Source: Halovenus halobia (lineage in GTDB: Archaea; Halobacteriota; Halobacteria; Halobacteriales; Haloarculaceae). Taken from it: DNA of 64,000 nucleotides. The first letter of the stretch is position 1. Each line of letters starts with the position of its first letter. Shown one piece after another: positions 50,162-59,027 of this stretch. The notes below the pieces were generated by a model. It made no database searches and had not been told where the DNA came from. It saw only the letters and a program-made list of their open reading frames with translations. The translations under genes and the position numbers were made by a program. Location: positions 248,001-312,000 of the forward strand of contig NZ_JBLKOA010000002.1 in assembly GCF_051414135.1 (NCBI RefSeq), in the 5' to 3' direction.

Positions 50162-52372
50162 ATGACCGTCGCCGCCCGCCTCCGTGAGCAGGCCCGCCAG
50201 AGCAACCAGCGGCGACTCCTCGGTATCACCGGCGACCCTGAACAGTGTCGGGAGCGAGCACAGACGGCACTCGCTGAGACGGACATTGGCCCGGGTGAGA
50301 CGACCTACGTCGGGCCGAGCGAGGCGTTCCACTGTGAATCGCTCGGCCGGCACGAGACCGACCAACTACTCGGGACCTCGCGGCAAGCCGTCGTACTGGA
50401 CTGTCACGAGCGGTGCGAGCCAAACACGCTCGGGCGGTTGGTCGGCACCGTGTCCGGCGGTGGCCTCTTCATCTTGCTTACGCCGCCGCTGTCGGCGTGG
50501 CCCGACCGCCGAGACGCGTTCGACGAGTCGCTGGCGGTTCCGCCGTACGGTACAGCAGATGTGGGCACGAACTTTCGACAGCGGCTTGTCGAAACGCTGC
50601 GCGCACATCGTGGAATCGTCGTTATTGACGCCGAAGACGGCACAGTCGAAATCGACAGCGGATTCGACTTCACGCCGGCCCAGTGTTTCCCCAGACCAGC
50701 GGTGCCCGACGGCGCGCAGTTTCCGGACGCTGCCTACGAGGCCTGCCTGACGGCCGACCAAGCGAACACCGTTCAGGCGCTCGAACGCCTCCACGACACG
50801 GAGCAGGCTGTCGTTGTGGAATCGAACCGGGGGCGAGGAAAATCGAGCGCTGCCGGGTTGGCGGCTGGTTCGCTCGCACGCACGGGCAAGGATGTACTCG
50901 TTACTGCACCAACCGCCAACAGCGCCGCCGCACTGTTCGACCGCGCCAGAGAGCTATTGACCCACCGTGCAGAATCAGTCGAGAGTGAGCCGGATGGAGA
51001 GAAGCCACAGCTCAGAACCGAGACCGGAACCGTGCGCTACGAGTCACCGGTCAACGCCGCCGAGTTGCCGGACAATCCGGATGTTGTCGTGGTTGACGAA
51101 GCAGCAGGCCTCCCAGTCCGACTGCTCGAAGCAACGCTCGACGCGTCAGCGGTCGCGTACAGTACGACCGTCCACGGCTACGAGGGCGCTGGCCGAGGGT
51201 TCTCGATTCGATTCCGTGACCGCCTCGCTGAGAGTCGCCACGAGGTGACCGAGCAGAAATTGACGGAACCCATCAGGTACGCACCGGCTGACCCAATCGA
51301 GGTATGGGCCTTCCGAGCGCTGGCGCTGGACGCGAGCGCGGCCGCCGACCAGCTTGTTGCGGACGCAACCCCAACGTCAGTGGCGTATCGGACAGTATCG
51401 GGCGAGGAGTTACGCGAGGATGACCAACTACTCCGGGAGGTGTTTGGGCTGCTTGTCGACGCACACTACCGAACGACCCCGAACGACCTGGCGCGACTAC
51501 TGGACGCGCCGAACGTGAGCGTCCACTGCCTGTTCGCGGACGGCCACGTCGCGGCCGTGGCGCTGCTGGCGCGCGAAGGCGGATTCGACGCCGACCTGTG
51601 CCAGCGAATCCACGAGGGCGAGCGCGTTCGCGGAAATCTCATCCCCGACGTGCTAACGAGTCAACTCCGGGACCGCAGGGCAGGCGAGGCGACCGGGTGG
51701 CGCGTGATGCGCATCGCGACCCACGAGGCTGTTCGGTCCGAGGGACTCGGGTCGGCACTGCTTGACCAGATTCGAGTCCGTGCAGCCGAACAAGACCTCG
51801 ATTATCTCGGCGTCTCGTATGGGCTGACGCCCGAACTTGCCGACTTCTGGGCGGCGAACGGGTTCGCAACGGTGCATCTCTCGACGACGCGCAACGCTCG
51901 CAGTGGCGAGCACTCCGCAGTGATGCTCGACCCGCTGTCGTCGGCCGGCGAAGAACTGTTCGACCACCACACCGCCTGGTTCTGTCAGCGCACCCCGGCA
52001 GCGGTTCGCGAGTCGCTGACCGACGCCGAGCCCGCGGTTGTCGAGGCTGCTTGCCGGACGGCCGCCGGCACGCCCGAACTGCGTCTCAGCGAGACCGAGT
52101 GGGACCACGCAGCTGGGATGGCCGACGGCTCAGCAATCTTCGAGACTGCACCGCGAGGACCGCAAGGGCTCGCGTTCAGACACCTCGTCGACCCCGCGGA
52201 GGCGGTGTGTTCGCCGACGGAGCAAGAATTGCTCGTCCGGAAAGGCGTGCAGGGACAGCCGTGGTCGCAGGTTGCCGACGCTGTCGACCTGCCGTCGGCG
52301 GCGGCCTGTAAGCGACGACTGGGGGCAGTCATCGGTCAACTGGCCGACCTGTACCGGGAGGGAGAGCAATGA
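50162..52372 (+). CDS. tmcA: tRNA(Met) cytidine acetyltransferase
   Basis: Forms N4-acetylcytidine in tRNA (wobble of elongator Met tRNA in bacteria; wider in archaea) using acetyl-CoA and ATP. 736 aa. Domain order: N-terminal DUF1726-like (~1-170), RNA-helicase-like ATPase with Walker A SNRGRGKSSAAGLAAGSLA and DEAA motif VVVDEAAGLP (~190-360), GNAT acetyltransferase with RVMRIATHEAVRSEGLGSAL (~480-600), and a C-terminal tRNA-binding region. All catalytic features are present. It overlaps the DUF456 gene by 4 nt. Confidence 0.93.
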   Translation: MTVAARLREQARQSNQRRLLGITGDPEQCRERAQTALAETDIGPGETTYVGPSEAFHCESLGRHETDQLLGTSRQAVVLDCHERCEPNTLGRLVGTVSGGGLFILLTPPLSAWPDRRDAFDESLAVPPYGTADVGTNFRQRLVETLRAHRGIVVIDAEDGTVEIDSGFDFTPAQCFPRPAVPDGAQFPDAAYEACLTADQANTVQALERLHDTEQAVVVESNRGRGKSSAAGLAAGSLARTGKDVLVTAPTANSAAALFDRARELLTHRAESVESEPDGEKPQLRTETGTVRYESPVNAAELPDNPDVVVVDEAAGLPVRLLEATLDASAVAYSTTVHGYEGAGRGFSIRFRDRLAESRHEVTEQKLTEPIRYAPADPIEVWAFRALALDASAAADQLVADATPTSVAYRTVSGEELREDDQLLREVFGLLVDAHYRTTPNDLARLLDAPNVSVHCLFADGHVAAVALLAREGGFDADLCQRIHEGERVRGNLIPDVLTSQLRDRRAGEATGWRVMRIATHEAVRSEGLGSALLDQIRVRAAEQDLDYLGVSYGLTPELADFWAANGFATVHLSTTRNARSGEHSAVMLDPLSSAGEELFDHHTAWFCQRTPAAVRESLTDAEPAVVEAACRTAAGTPELRLSETEWDHAAGMADGSAIFETAPRGPQGLAFRHLVDPAEAVCSPTEQELLVRKGVQGQPWSQVADAVDLPSAAACKRRLGAVIGQLADLYREGEQ

Positions 52373-52854
52373 CCGGCCTTCTGTTCGTGGTGCTGGCCGT
52401 TGTCCTGCTCGTCGCGGGCGTAATCGGCAGCGTGATTCCAAACGTTCCCGGCGTTTTGCTCTCAGTAAGTGGCGTCTTCGTCTACTGGTGGGCCAGCGGC
52501 TACGCCGAACCGTCGACGGCAGTGGTAGTCGTCGTCACTCTCCTCGCCGCGCTCGTCGTCGTCGCTGGGCTCTTTCAGGACGTTATCGCCGCACGGCTGG
52601 GGGGTGCCTCGGGCTGGTCAGCGGCCGCCGCCGGCGTCGTCGGGTTCGCCTGCTTCTTTGTCCTTGGCCCGCTGGGCGCAATTATCGGCTCGGCAGTGAC
52701 AGTATTCGCACTCGAGTACCGCCGCCAGCGCGACGCGACAGCAAGCGCAAAAGCTGCGACCGCAGTTGTGCTCGCCACGGTTGGCTCGGCAATCGTCGAA
52801 CTGCTCGTGACGCTCACGATACTCGTGGTGATGGTCGTTGTTATCGTGCTGTGA
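52369..52854 (+). CDS. DUF456-family membrane protein
   Basis: 161 aa with about five hydrophobic helices. The opening GLLFVVLAVVLLVAGVIGSVIP, the PNVPGVLL block and the Gly/Ala-rich LGGASGWSAAAAGVVG with FFVLGPLGAIIGSAV fit DUF456. Its ATG overlaps the tmcA stop (ATGA), so the two are co-translated, though no functional link is known. Confidence 0.78.
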   Translation: MTGLLFVVLAVVLLVAGVIGSVIPNVPGVLLSVSGVFVYWWASGYAEPSTAVVVVVTLLAALVVVAGLFQDVIAARLGGASGWSAAAAGVVGFACFFVLGPLGAIIGSAVTVFALEYRRQRDATASAKAATAVVLATVGSAIVELLVTLTILVVMVVVIVL

Positions 52855-52889
52855 GTGAGCCTTATACGTGATGGCTCTCAACGTCCAGC

Positions 52890-53066
52890 ATGGAGTGTAC
52901 CGAGACAGACTGTGAGGCCGAGGCGGCCGTCGAGTTACACATGCCGTGGGGAGAGACTCGGCCAGTCTGTGCGGCACACGCTCGCGTGTTGAGTCGAGAG
53001 GACGGCGTCGTTGCTCAGCCGCTGTCTTCGGCCGACGAGACGCTGCCAGACGGCGCAACTGACTAA
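52890..53066 (+). CDS. 58-aa Cys/His zinc-binding-like protein
   Basis: 58 aa. Cysteines at 3 and 8 (CTETDC) and a later C-x-x-H (CAAH) make a possible zinc site. A TATA box (CTTATAC, about 52859-52866) is 27 nt before the ATG. The last 4 nt overlap the convergent DUF373 stop. Very small zinc proteins are frequent in haloarchaea; function unknown. Confidence 0.6.
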   Translation: MECTETDCEAEAAVELHMPWGETRPVCAAHARVLSREDGVVAQPLSSADETLPDGATD

Positions 53067-54187
53067 GCGCCTTTGCCAATCTGGTTCTCGTAGTCAGCAC
53101 TGGAGAGATAGGCAGCGACGCGAACGCCAATCAGGCTGACGACGATACTGGCGAGAATGAACACTGCGAGATGGGTGCCCGGCGCGAGCGTGACGGCGTC
53201 GATACCATTCGACCCAATCTCGATTTCGGGAATAATCGCGGGCTCGAACACGTCGGCAAGTCGGAGGAAATACGCCGAGAACCCACGGACTGTGAGGCCT
53301 ACCGCCACCGCGACGAACGGGAGGTTGATGTAGGCCGTCCCGAGTTCGTCGTTGCGAATGAACTCGTCGAGCAAGCGGCCAGCGCTGGCAATGAGTGCCG
53401 CGCCGGTCACCCACGGAATCGCGTCGTGGACGAACTGAGTCGCGAGGATCAACTCGCCGGTCTCGCTCCCCAGCGATGTCGTGCCAAGTGCGCCGACAAA
53501 GGCGCCAGCCAATGCCAGTCCAGCCGCGACGACGTAGGTAACCAGCGACACCTGTCCCGAGTACAGCGAGTCGCGGATTCGCTCGGAGAGCGTCGCGAGG
53601 AAGGCGTCGATTCGCAGCCCCTTGTACAGGAGAAAGACACCGAGAACGGCCGCAATAGATCCCAGCGACAGCGTTGGACTCTGGAAGACGGCAAGCAGCG
53701 CCGGGAAGACGAGCAACGCGATGCCGACCGGAACAAGTACCGTCTTCCGGAGTTGTTCGTCCCCAAGGAACTGCTTGAGGAGGTAGTAGGTAGACTCGAT
53801 GTCCCGAGCCTGTCGGACGACGACGCGGTCAACGGCGTCGACGGGGACACGGCTCTCGACCAGCGGGACGAGACGCTCGTCCTCGGCGCTGTCGACGACG
53901 ACAACCGCCGAGTCGGGGTCGTATTCGGCGACGAGTTGGTCAATCTGGCCAGCAATCTCGCGGTCACCCGTGACGCTATCACTGGCTGTCGTGACGACAG
54001 CCACCGTCGTGTCGTCCAGATCACGGGCGACTCGGAGGCCTTCGAGCAGGCAGTTGACGCGGCTGTCTTCTGGGTCTTCGACCCCTGCGGAGGTGACTAA
54101 CCGCTCGACAGCCTCACGGCCGACATACGGCGGCTCAGCGTCCGAGAGGGCAGGACCGCGGTAGAGACAGACGACCAGCGTACTCAC
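53063..54187 (-). CDS. DUF373-family membrane protein
   Basis: 374 aa from GTG 54187, with a TATA box (about 54208-54217) ~25 nt upstream. The N-terminal third (STLVVCLYRGPALSDAEPPYVGREA) with DSAEDERLVPLVESRVPVD is a soluble Rossmann-like domain; the rest has about seven membrane helices. This is the architecture of archaeal DUF373 proteins, which have no established role. An earlier TTG lies only four codons upstream and is less likely. Confidence 0.8.
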   Translation of the reverse strand: MSTLVVCLYRGPALSDAEPPYVGREAVERLVTSAGVEDPEDSRVNCLLEGLRVARDLDDTTVAVVTTASDSVTGDREIAGQIDQLVAEYDPDSAVVVVDSAEDERLVPLVESRVPVDAVDRVVVRQARDIESTYYLLKQFLGDEQLRKTVLVPVGIALLVFPALLAVFQSPTLSLGSIAAVLGVFLLYKGLRIDAFLATLSERIRDSLYSGQVSLVTYVVAAGLALAGAFVGALGTTSLGSETGELILATQFVHDAIPWVTGAALIASAGRLLDEFIRNDELGTAYINLPFVAVAVGLTVRGFSAYFLRLADVFEPAIIPEIEIGSNGIDAVTLAPGTHLAVFILASIVVSLIGVRVAAYLSSADYENQIGKGA

Positions 54188-54220
54188 AGTTCTATGCAAA
54201 CAGTCACGATATAAAAACCC

Positions 54221-54646
54221 TCAAGAGTGTTCGTCTGTCTGCGAAGAGGGTCGAGCGACGCCGCGGTACGCCGAGCACAGCCCAAACACACCAATACAAC
54301 ACAACGTAGGGAAACCGATGGAGAACACAACCGCCTCCAGACTGGGCCGGGTCGGAGTCGGCGGTATCGGAACCGAGAGGACCAGACCGACGAGTACGCC
54401 GGTTACGATGGCGCCTGATAGCGATTCTGTCGGGTCGAGGTTCGGCTGCCACCGTTGGACAACCTCGAACAGGAAGTCTGAAGCCCAGACGGTCCCCCCG
54501 GCGAGGAGTCCGAGCGGAACGGCCGTGACCATCGCCCTTGCCGGGTCGAGGCGAGCGACCCAGAACAGCGCAGGGTAGGAGACTGCGACGCCCAGCACCA
54601 AGGCAGTGGTGGAGATGTTCAGTCGCGGGGTTTCGGGTCGGCTCAC
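54221..54646 (-). CDS. Small four-helix membrane protein
   Basis: 141 aa, with hydrophobic segments at ~13-33, ~40-60, ~78-97 and ~105-125. A CC pair (TLCCIGVFGLC) lies in the last helix. There is no recognisable family motif. It is on the same strand as the DUF373 gene and ends 33 nt upstream of it; the DUF373 gene has its own TATA box in that gap. Confidence 0.65.
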   Translation of the reverse strand: MSRPETPRLNISTTALVLGVAVSYPALFWVARLDPARAMVTAVPLGLLAGGTVWASDFLFEVVQRWQPNLDPTESLSGAIVTGVLVGLVLSVPIPPTPTRPSLEAVVFSIGFPTLCCIGVFGLCSAYRGVARPSSQTDEHS

Positions 54647-54712
54647 AGGTGCCGAAATGACAGCCAGACAAAAATACGACAGGGTGTCGGCAACGTTTAA
54701 GCGAACCGAGAG

Positions 54713-55150
54713 TCAGCGTTCGGCGTTACGTGCTTCGTCGAGCAGACGCTGTCCGGCGTCGCTTTCGACCTGAAGCTCTGGCACTGAAACGGGGTCGCCC
54801 TCGTCGTCGACGGCGACGCTGACCATCTTCGCGTCGGAGGTGAGCGTCCGGTCGCCGGCCTCGTGGTTCTCGTGGAAACAGCGCACGCGCTGAGTAACGC
54901 TCGTCTCCCCCACCTCGTAGACGTAGGCGTCGACCAGTGCGATACCGCCCTGCGGGATGGGGTTATGGAACCGACCGCTGTCGAAGCCAGCGGTGACGAC
55001 ATCACCGCCACAGAAGTGCATTGCACTCATCGTACCGGCTCGTTCCATCCATTTCAGGACGTTACTGCCGTGGGCGGTTTCGATTGGGCTGGCGTCCTCC
55101 GGAAGGACGAGGTGGCGCGCTTCGACCTTGGATTCCTCTACTGTGGGCAT
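54713..55150 (-). CDS. Acyl-CoA thioesterase, hotdog fold (copy 1)
   Basis: 145 aa from ATG 55150. BACH/YciA-type hotdog features: PIETAHGSNVLKWMERAGTMSAM (catalytic region, in parts), FDSGRFHNPIPQGGIALVDAYV and VSVAVDDEGDPVSVPEL. Hydrolyses acyl-CoA; chain length unknown. A paralog lies 2.9 kb away (58083-58526) on the same strand, with the TraB, M50 and DJ-1 genes between them on the opposite strand. The two share the order of motifs but differ in many residues. Confidence 0.85.
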   Translation of the reverse strand: MPTVEESKVEARHLVLPEDASPIETAHGSNVLKWMERAGTMSAMHFCGGDVVTAGFDSGRFHNPIPQGGIALVDAYVYEVGETSVTQRVRCFHENHEAGDRTLTSDAKMVSVAVDDEGDPVSVPELQVESDAGQRLLDEARNAER

Positions 55151-55242
55151 ACAGGTGCGTTCGAGGGAGACAGTGATGGATGTGTCGGCTCTCCGTGGAC
55201 ACCTCGAAACCCTTGTAAGCCGGGGCCGGATAATGCAGGACA

Positions 55243-56799
55243 ATGAGTGACGAGGGTGTGCTCGACCCTGATGCGAACGCCCACGGCGACGGGGCCAGCG
55301 GGGGCTCAGTTACCGTCGTCGGGACGGCACACGTCTCTGAGGACAGCGTCCGCGAAGTCGAGGAGACAATCGAGCGCGAGCGACCAGATGTCGTCGCGGT
55401 CGAACTCGACAGGACGCGCTACGAGCGACTCAAAGGCGGGGAACCCGACAACATCGACGGCAAAGACCTCATCTCCGGCAAGACGATGTACCAGTTTCTC
55501 GCCTACTGGTTGCTCTCGTACGTCCAGGCTCGCTTGGGCGACGAGTTCGACGTCGAACCCGGTGCCGACATGATGGCTGCTGTCGAGGCCGCAGAAAGCT
55601 ACGGCAGTGCCGTTGCGCTGGTCGACCGAGATATTCAGGTGACCGTCCAGCGCCTGTGGTCCGGAATGGGGATACGTGAGAAGTTGACCATCGTCGCCGC
55701 CCTCCTCGTCGAGACGCTGGGGCCGTGGACCGCTGGCTGGTCGATTGGCTTCTCGTTCGGACTGATTGGTGGTCTCGTCGCGAGCGCGCTTGGCGGGCCA
55801 TACATCGTCCCTGCTGGAATCAGCGAGAGCGTCGGCATCCCAATCATCGGCAGCCTGCTCGGCTCGCTGGGTGGGACCCTCGACACGTTACTCGTCGTCC
55901 TCGGTATCTCGCTGTTGATTGGCCTGCCGATTGGCGCGCTGCTGGCACGAGCAACAGGGACAATCGAAGCCGAGGAGCTAGATATGTCCGAGTTGACCGA
56001 CGCCGACGTGGTGACGGCGATGATCGAGGAGTTCCGCCGGTTCTCACCAGGCGGCGCACAGGCGCTGATCGATGAGCGAGACGCATACATCGCTCACCGG
56101 CTTGTCTCGCTCCGTGACCAGGGCTATCACGTCGTTGCGGTTGTCGGTGCGGGCCACCGGGAGGGCATCGAGAACTATCTCGCAAATCCGGAAACACTGC
56201 CAGACCCCGATACGCTGGTTGGCGAGCAGTCGAGCAGTCGGTGGCGCACTGTGCTCTACAAGGCCATTGGATACAGCTTCACGCTTGGCTTCCTGCTCTT
56301 TTTCATTCTGCTCGCGATGGCGGGCGTGCAGGGTGACCTGCTGATCAACATCTTCATCGCGTGGTTCCTCGTCAACGGCCTCATCGCGGCCGGGCTGGCA
56401 AAGTTGGCTGGTGCCCACTGGACCAGTGCGAGCGTCGGCGGCGCGGTGGCGTGGCTGACGAGTGTCAATCCGCTGCTCGCGCCGGGCTGGTTCGCCGGGT
56501 ACGTCGAGTTACGGTACACGAAGGTCAATCCAGCGGATATTGGCCGACTCAACGACCTGCTCTCTGACCCGTCGCTGTCGCTGTGGGAACTGCTCGGGCA
56601 GATGCGCGACGTGCCAACCTTCCGGCTGATTCTCGTCGTCTCGATGACGAACATCGGGAGTTTCATCGCGACAATCCTGTTCGCGACGGTGCTGTTGCCA
56701 CAGTTCGCGGCCGATATCGGCGGGATTGCCGGACTGGGTGAACAGATGCTCGCGGGTGCACAAAACAGCGCAGAGCTCATCTGGAGGCTGCTGACCTAA
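55243..56799 (+). CDS. TraB/PrgY/GumN-type membrane protein
   Basis: 518 aa. The soluble N-terminal domain has VVGTAHVSEDSVREVEE and VVAVELDRTRYERLKGG, the TraB motifs (with GTAH and the ExxR-like ELDRxR). A second conserved piece, VVAVVGAGHREGIENYL (~residues 293-309), completes it. Hydrophobic helices at ~135-235 and ~335-430 make it a membrane protein. Erythropoietin-like 'TiKI/TraB' relatives include metalloprotease-like inhibitors of peptide signals. It overlaps the M50 gene by one base (TAATG). Confidence 0.82.
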   Translation: MSDEGVLDPDANAHGDGASGGSVTVVGTAHVSEDSVREVEETIERERPDVVAVELDRTRYERLKGGEPDNIDGKDLISGKTMYQFLAYWLLSYVQARLGDEFDVEPGADMMAAVEAAESYGSAVALVDRDIQVTVQRLWSGMGIREKLTIVAALLVETLGPWTAGWSIGFSFGLIGGLVASALGGPYIVPAGISESVGIPIIGSLLGSLGGTLDTLLVVLGISLLIGLPIGALLARATGTIEAEELDMSELTDADVVTAMIEEFRRFSPGGAQALIDERDAYIAHRLVSLRDQGYHVVAVVGAGHREGIENYLANPETLPDPDTLVGEQSSSRWRTVLYKAIGYSFTLGFLLFFILLAMAGVQGDLLINIFIAWFLVNGLIAAGLAKLAGAHWTSASVGGAVAWLTSVNPLLAPGWFAGYVELRYTKVNPADIGRLNDLLSDPSLSLWELLGQMRDVPTFRLILVVSMTNIGSFIATILFATVLLPQFAADIGGIAGLGEQMLAGAQNSAELIWRLLT

Positions 56800-57425
56800 T
56801 GTTTAGAGTGGGGGATATCACGTTCTACCGAGAGGAACTGCGTGACCTGGCTATCGCCTGGGTTGCCCTTGGCGTTGCCTTTGCCCTCTTTCTAGAGCCG
56901 GTGACGATTCAGCGAATGCTCAACGGCGCGGGCGCGTTCGGCGAGACGTTCCTGTTGAGCATGCTCACCGTCGGCGTCGGCTTTCTGCTGCACGAACTCG
57001 CACACAAGGTCGCCGCTGTCCAGTTCGGACAGGTCGCGGCGTTCCGGGCGGATTACGGGATGCTCGGACTGGCCGTGGCGGGCGGACTCGCCGGCTTCTT
57101 TTTCGCGGCACCGGGAGCAGTATATCATCGTGGCCAGATCACGGTCAGGCAAAACGGCATTATTGCTGTTGCCGGGCCGGTGACGAATCTCGTGCTCGCA
57201 GTGGTGTTTTTCGTGCCGTTCCTCTTTATCGGCGGCTTCGTCGGTGCCGTCGCCCAGATGGGCGTCCTCGTCAACCTCTTTCTGGCGGCGTTCAATATGG
57301 TGCCGTTCGGACCGCTCGACGGCAACACGGTCAAAGAGTGGGACTTGACAGTATTCGCGGCCGTGCTTGGCGTCTCCGCCACAGCACTCGTCGGCTACCT
57401 GCTCGTGTTTGGATTCGGTCTGTAA
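56799..57425 (+). CDS. Site-2-type (M50) membrane metalloprotease
   Basis: 208 aa with five or six helices. The zinc motif HELAHK (His-Glu-x-x-His, about residues 65-69) is in a helix, and the second metal ligand appears in FGPLDGN near residue 168, as in rhomboid-independent intramembrane proteases of family M50. It lacks PDZ and CBS domains, so it is the minimal type. Translation is coupled to traB by TAATG. Substrate unknown; TraB may present or guard it, which is inference. Confidence 0.88.
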   Translation: MFRVGDITFYREELRDLAIAWVALGVAFALFLEPVTIQRMLNGAGAFGETFLLSMLTVGVGFLLHELAHKVAAVQFGQVAAFRADYGMLGLAVAGGLAGFFFAAPGAVYHRGQITVRQNGIIAVAGPVTNLVLAVVFFVPFLFIGGFVGAVAQMGVLVNLFLAAFNMVPFGPLDGNTVKEWDLTVFAAVLGVSATALVGYLLVFGFGL

Positions 57426-57479
57426 CTGACAGCAATACTTATTTTCTGCTGTGCGGTATGATGCAAGTGGTGGTACCAC

Positions 57480-58076
57480 ATGGCACAGAACATTCTGATG
57501 ATCGTCGGGGACTTCAGCGAAGACTACGAGGTCATGGTGCCGTTTCAGGCATTAGAGATGGTCGGCCACACCGTCGACGCTATCTGTCCCGACAAATCCG
57601 AGGGGGAATCGGTCAAGACTGCAATCCACGACTTCCGGGGGGACCAGACGTATCTGGAAGAGCGTGGGCACAACTTCGAGTTGACGGCCACGATGGCCGA
57701 TATCGAGCCGAGTGAGTACGACGCACTCTGTGTTCCGGGCGGGCGGGCACCGGAGTATCTCCGCACCTACGATGAGGTGCTGGAGACAGTCCGGCACTTC
57801 TTCGAGGCAGAGAAACCGGTCGCCGCGCTGTGTCACGGACCACAGATTCTCGCGGCCGCCGACGTGCTGGAGGGCTACGAGATGACTGCCTATCCGGCGG
57901 TACAGGCGGAAGTCGAGGCTGCGGGCTGTTCGTGGGTCGACGGCGTGACCCGCGACCGAAATCTCGTCACCGGGCAAGCCTGGCCGGACCACCCCGAGTG
58001 GCTGGCCGAGTTCATCGATATGCTCGGCGACGAAGTGAGCCACGGCGAACCAGCGGTGGCGGCCGGCGACGACTGA
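57480..58076 (+). CDS. DJ-1/PfpI family protein (class I glutamine amidotransferase-like)
   Basis: 198 aa. The nucleophile elbow ALCHGPQIL (Cys near residue 118) with preceding CVPGGRAPEYLR is the PfpI/DJ-1 signature, and YPAVQAEVEAAG and TGQAWPDHPEWLAEF complete the fold. Family members act as proteases, deglycases or redox chaperones. A TATA-like ATACTTATTTT at 57433-57443 lies in the gap after the M50 gene, so it probably has its own transcript. Confidence 0.88.
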   Translation: MAQNILMIVGDFSEDYEVMVPFQALEMVGHTVDAICPDKSEGESVKTAIHDFRGDQTYLEERGHNFELTATMADIEPSEYDALCVPGGRAPEYLRTYDEVLETVRHFFEAEKPVAALCHGPQILAAADVLEGYEMTAYPAVQAEVEAAGCSWVDGVTRDRNLVTGQAWPDHPEWLAEFIDMLGDEVSHGEPAVAAGDD

Positions 58077-58082
58077 GCACGA

Positions 58083-58526
58083 TTATATCTCGTCGTCACG
58101 CTCGCGTGCCGATTTGCGAAGCTCCCGGCACCGGTCCGACTCGACGGTGAGGTCAGGCACCTGCGTCGGGTTGTTCTGTTCGTCGACGGCAACGAAGACG
58201 AAATAGGAATCAGTCGTCTGCTCGCGCTCGCCGGTGCGCGGAGATTCACGATAGGCCCGCAATCGAACCTTGACGCTCGTCTTGCCGGCGGCGTAGGCGT
58301 ACGAGTCGACGATACAGGTGTCACCCTGCGGGACTGGGCGCTCGAAGTCGAGTTGGTTGATTCGGGCGGTCACGCAGGTCTCGCCAGCGTGGCGCATCGC
58401 GCTCATTGCGCCGACTTCATCCATCCACTTGACGATATTACCCCCGTGAGCGGCCGAGTAGTTGTTCGTGTGGGTCGGCTGGACGCGCTGGCGGTTCTCG
58501 ATGTAGGTGTCTGAAACGGATGGCAT
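58083..58526 (-). CDS. Acyl-CoA thioesterase, hotdog fold (copy 2)
   Basis: 147 aa. Same BACH-type blocks as copy 1: NNYSAAHGGNIVKWMDEVGAMSAM (in parts), DFERPVPQGDTCIVDSYAY and VFVAVDEQNNPTQVPDL. The N-terminal THTNNYSAAHGG carries the catalytic Asn/His area more canonically than copy 1. The two copies may be isoenzymes or form a heteromer. Confidence 0.85.
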   Translation of the reverse strand: MPSVSDTYIENRQRVQPTHTNNYSAAHGGNIVKWMDEVGAMSAMRHAGETCVTARINQLDFERPVPQGDTCIVDSYAYAAGKTSVKVRLRAYRESPRTGEREQTTDSYFVFVAVDEQNNPTQVPDLTVESDRCRELRKSARERDDEI

Positions 58527-58563
58527 ACCTCGATATCAGGCGGGACGGGTAAAAGAGCGAGTG

Positions 58564-58941
58564 TTACGTGACCTCGTTGCCGACGACGCTCTGGTAGCCG
58601 TCGCGGACCTCCGAAAGGACAATCACGGACACTGTGGGACCAACGAGTAGCCAGACGACCCACGACGCGGGCGGCGAGAGCGGACCGCCGGCAGCAGCCC
58701 CAAAAAAGAGGACGACGAGCAAGACGAATCCGCGGCGGTAGGAGAGGGGGACAGTGTCGTCGACTCGCGCGAGGTACAACTGTGGGACGACGAAGCCGAA
58801 GGCAGTGAACAGGACGAAGGCGGCGACAGTGTGCCAGCTAGGTGCCAGCCTGACCACTGCGTCGACAGCGCGGAGGACCAGCGCGGCACAGAGGACGCCA
58901 GCGAGCGTCAAGACACCGGCGCGTGTTTCTGCGGAGACCAT
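58564..58941 (-). CDS. Small four-helix membrane protein
   Basis: 125 aa from ATG 58941, with hydrophobic helices at ~8-28, ~36-55, ~70-90 and ~93-112. There is no recognisable family. The ATG at 58959 would add a six-residue leader. It is divergent from purM. Function unknown. Confidence 0.6.
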   Translation of the reverse strand: MVSAETRAGVLTLAGVLCAALVLRAVDAVVRLAPSWHTVAAFVLFTAFGFVVPQLYLARVDDTVPLSYRRGFVLLVVLFFGAAAGGPLSPPASWVVWLLVGPTVSVIVLSEVRDGYQSVVGNEVT

Positions 58942-58998
58942 ATATTCACACGTTGTCACGAGCGCTACTAAATCGTGACGGTCACTGTAACGACGGGC

Positions 58999-59006
58999 TT
59001 TTGCCC
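58999..59006 (+). promoter_or_regulatory. T-tract promoter element of purM
   Basis: TTTTGCCC beginning 29 nt before ATG 59028. Same motif and spacing as before endA and the aldo/keto reductase gene; see the finding on T-tract promoters. Confidence 0.35.
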
Positions 59007-59027
59007 ATTCGCGGCGCTCGCGGAGAT

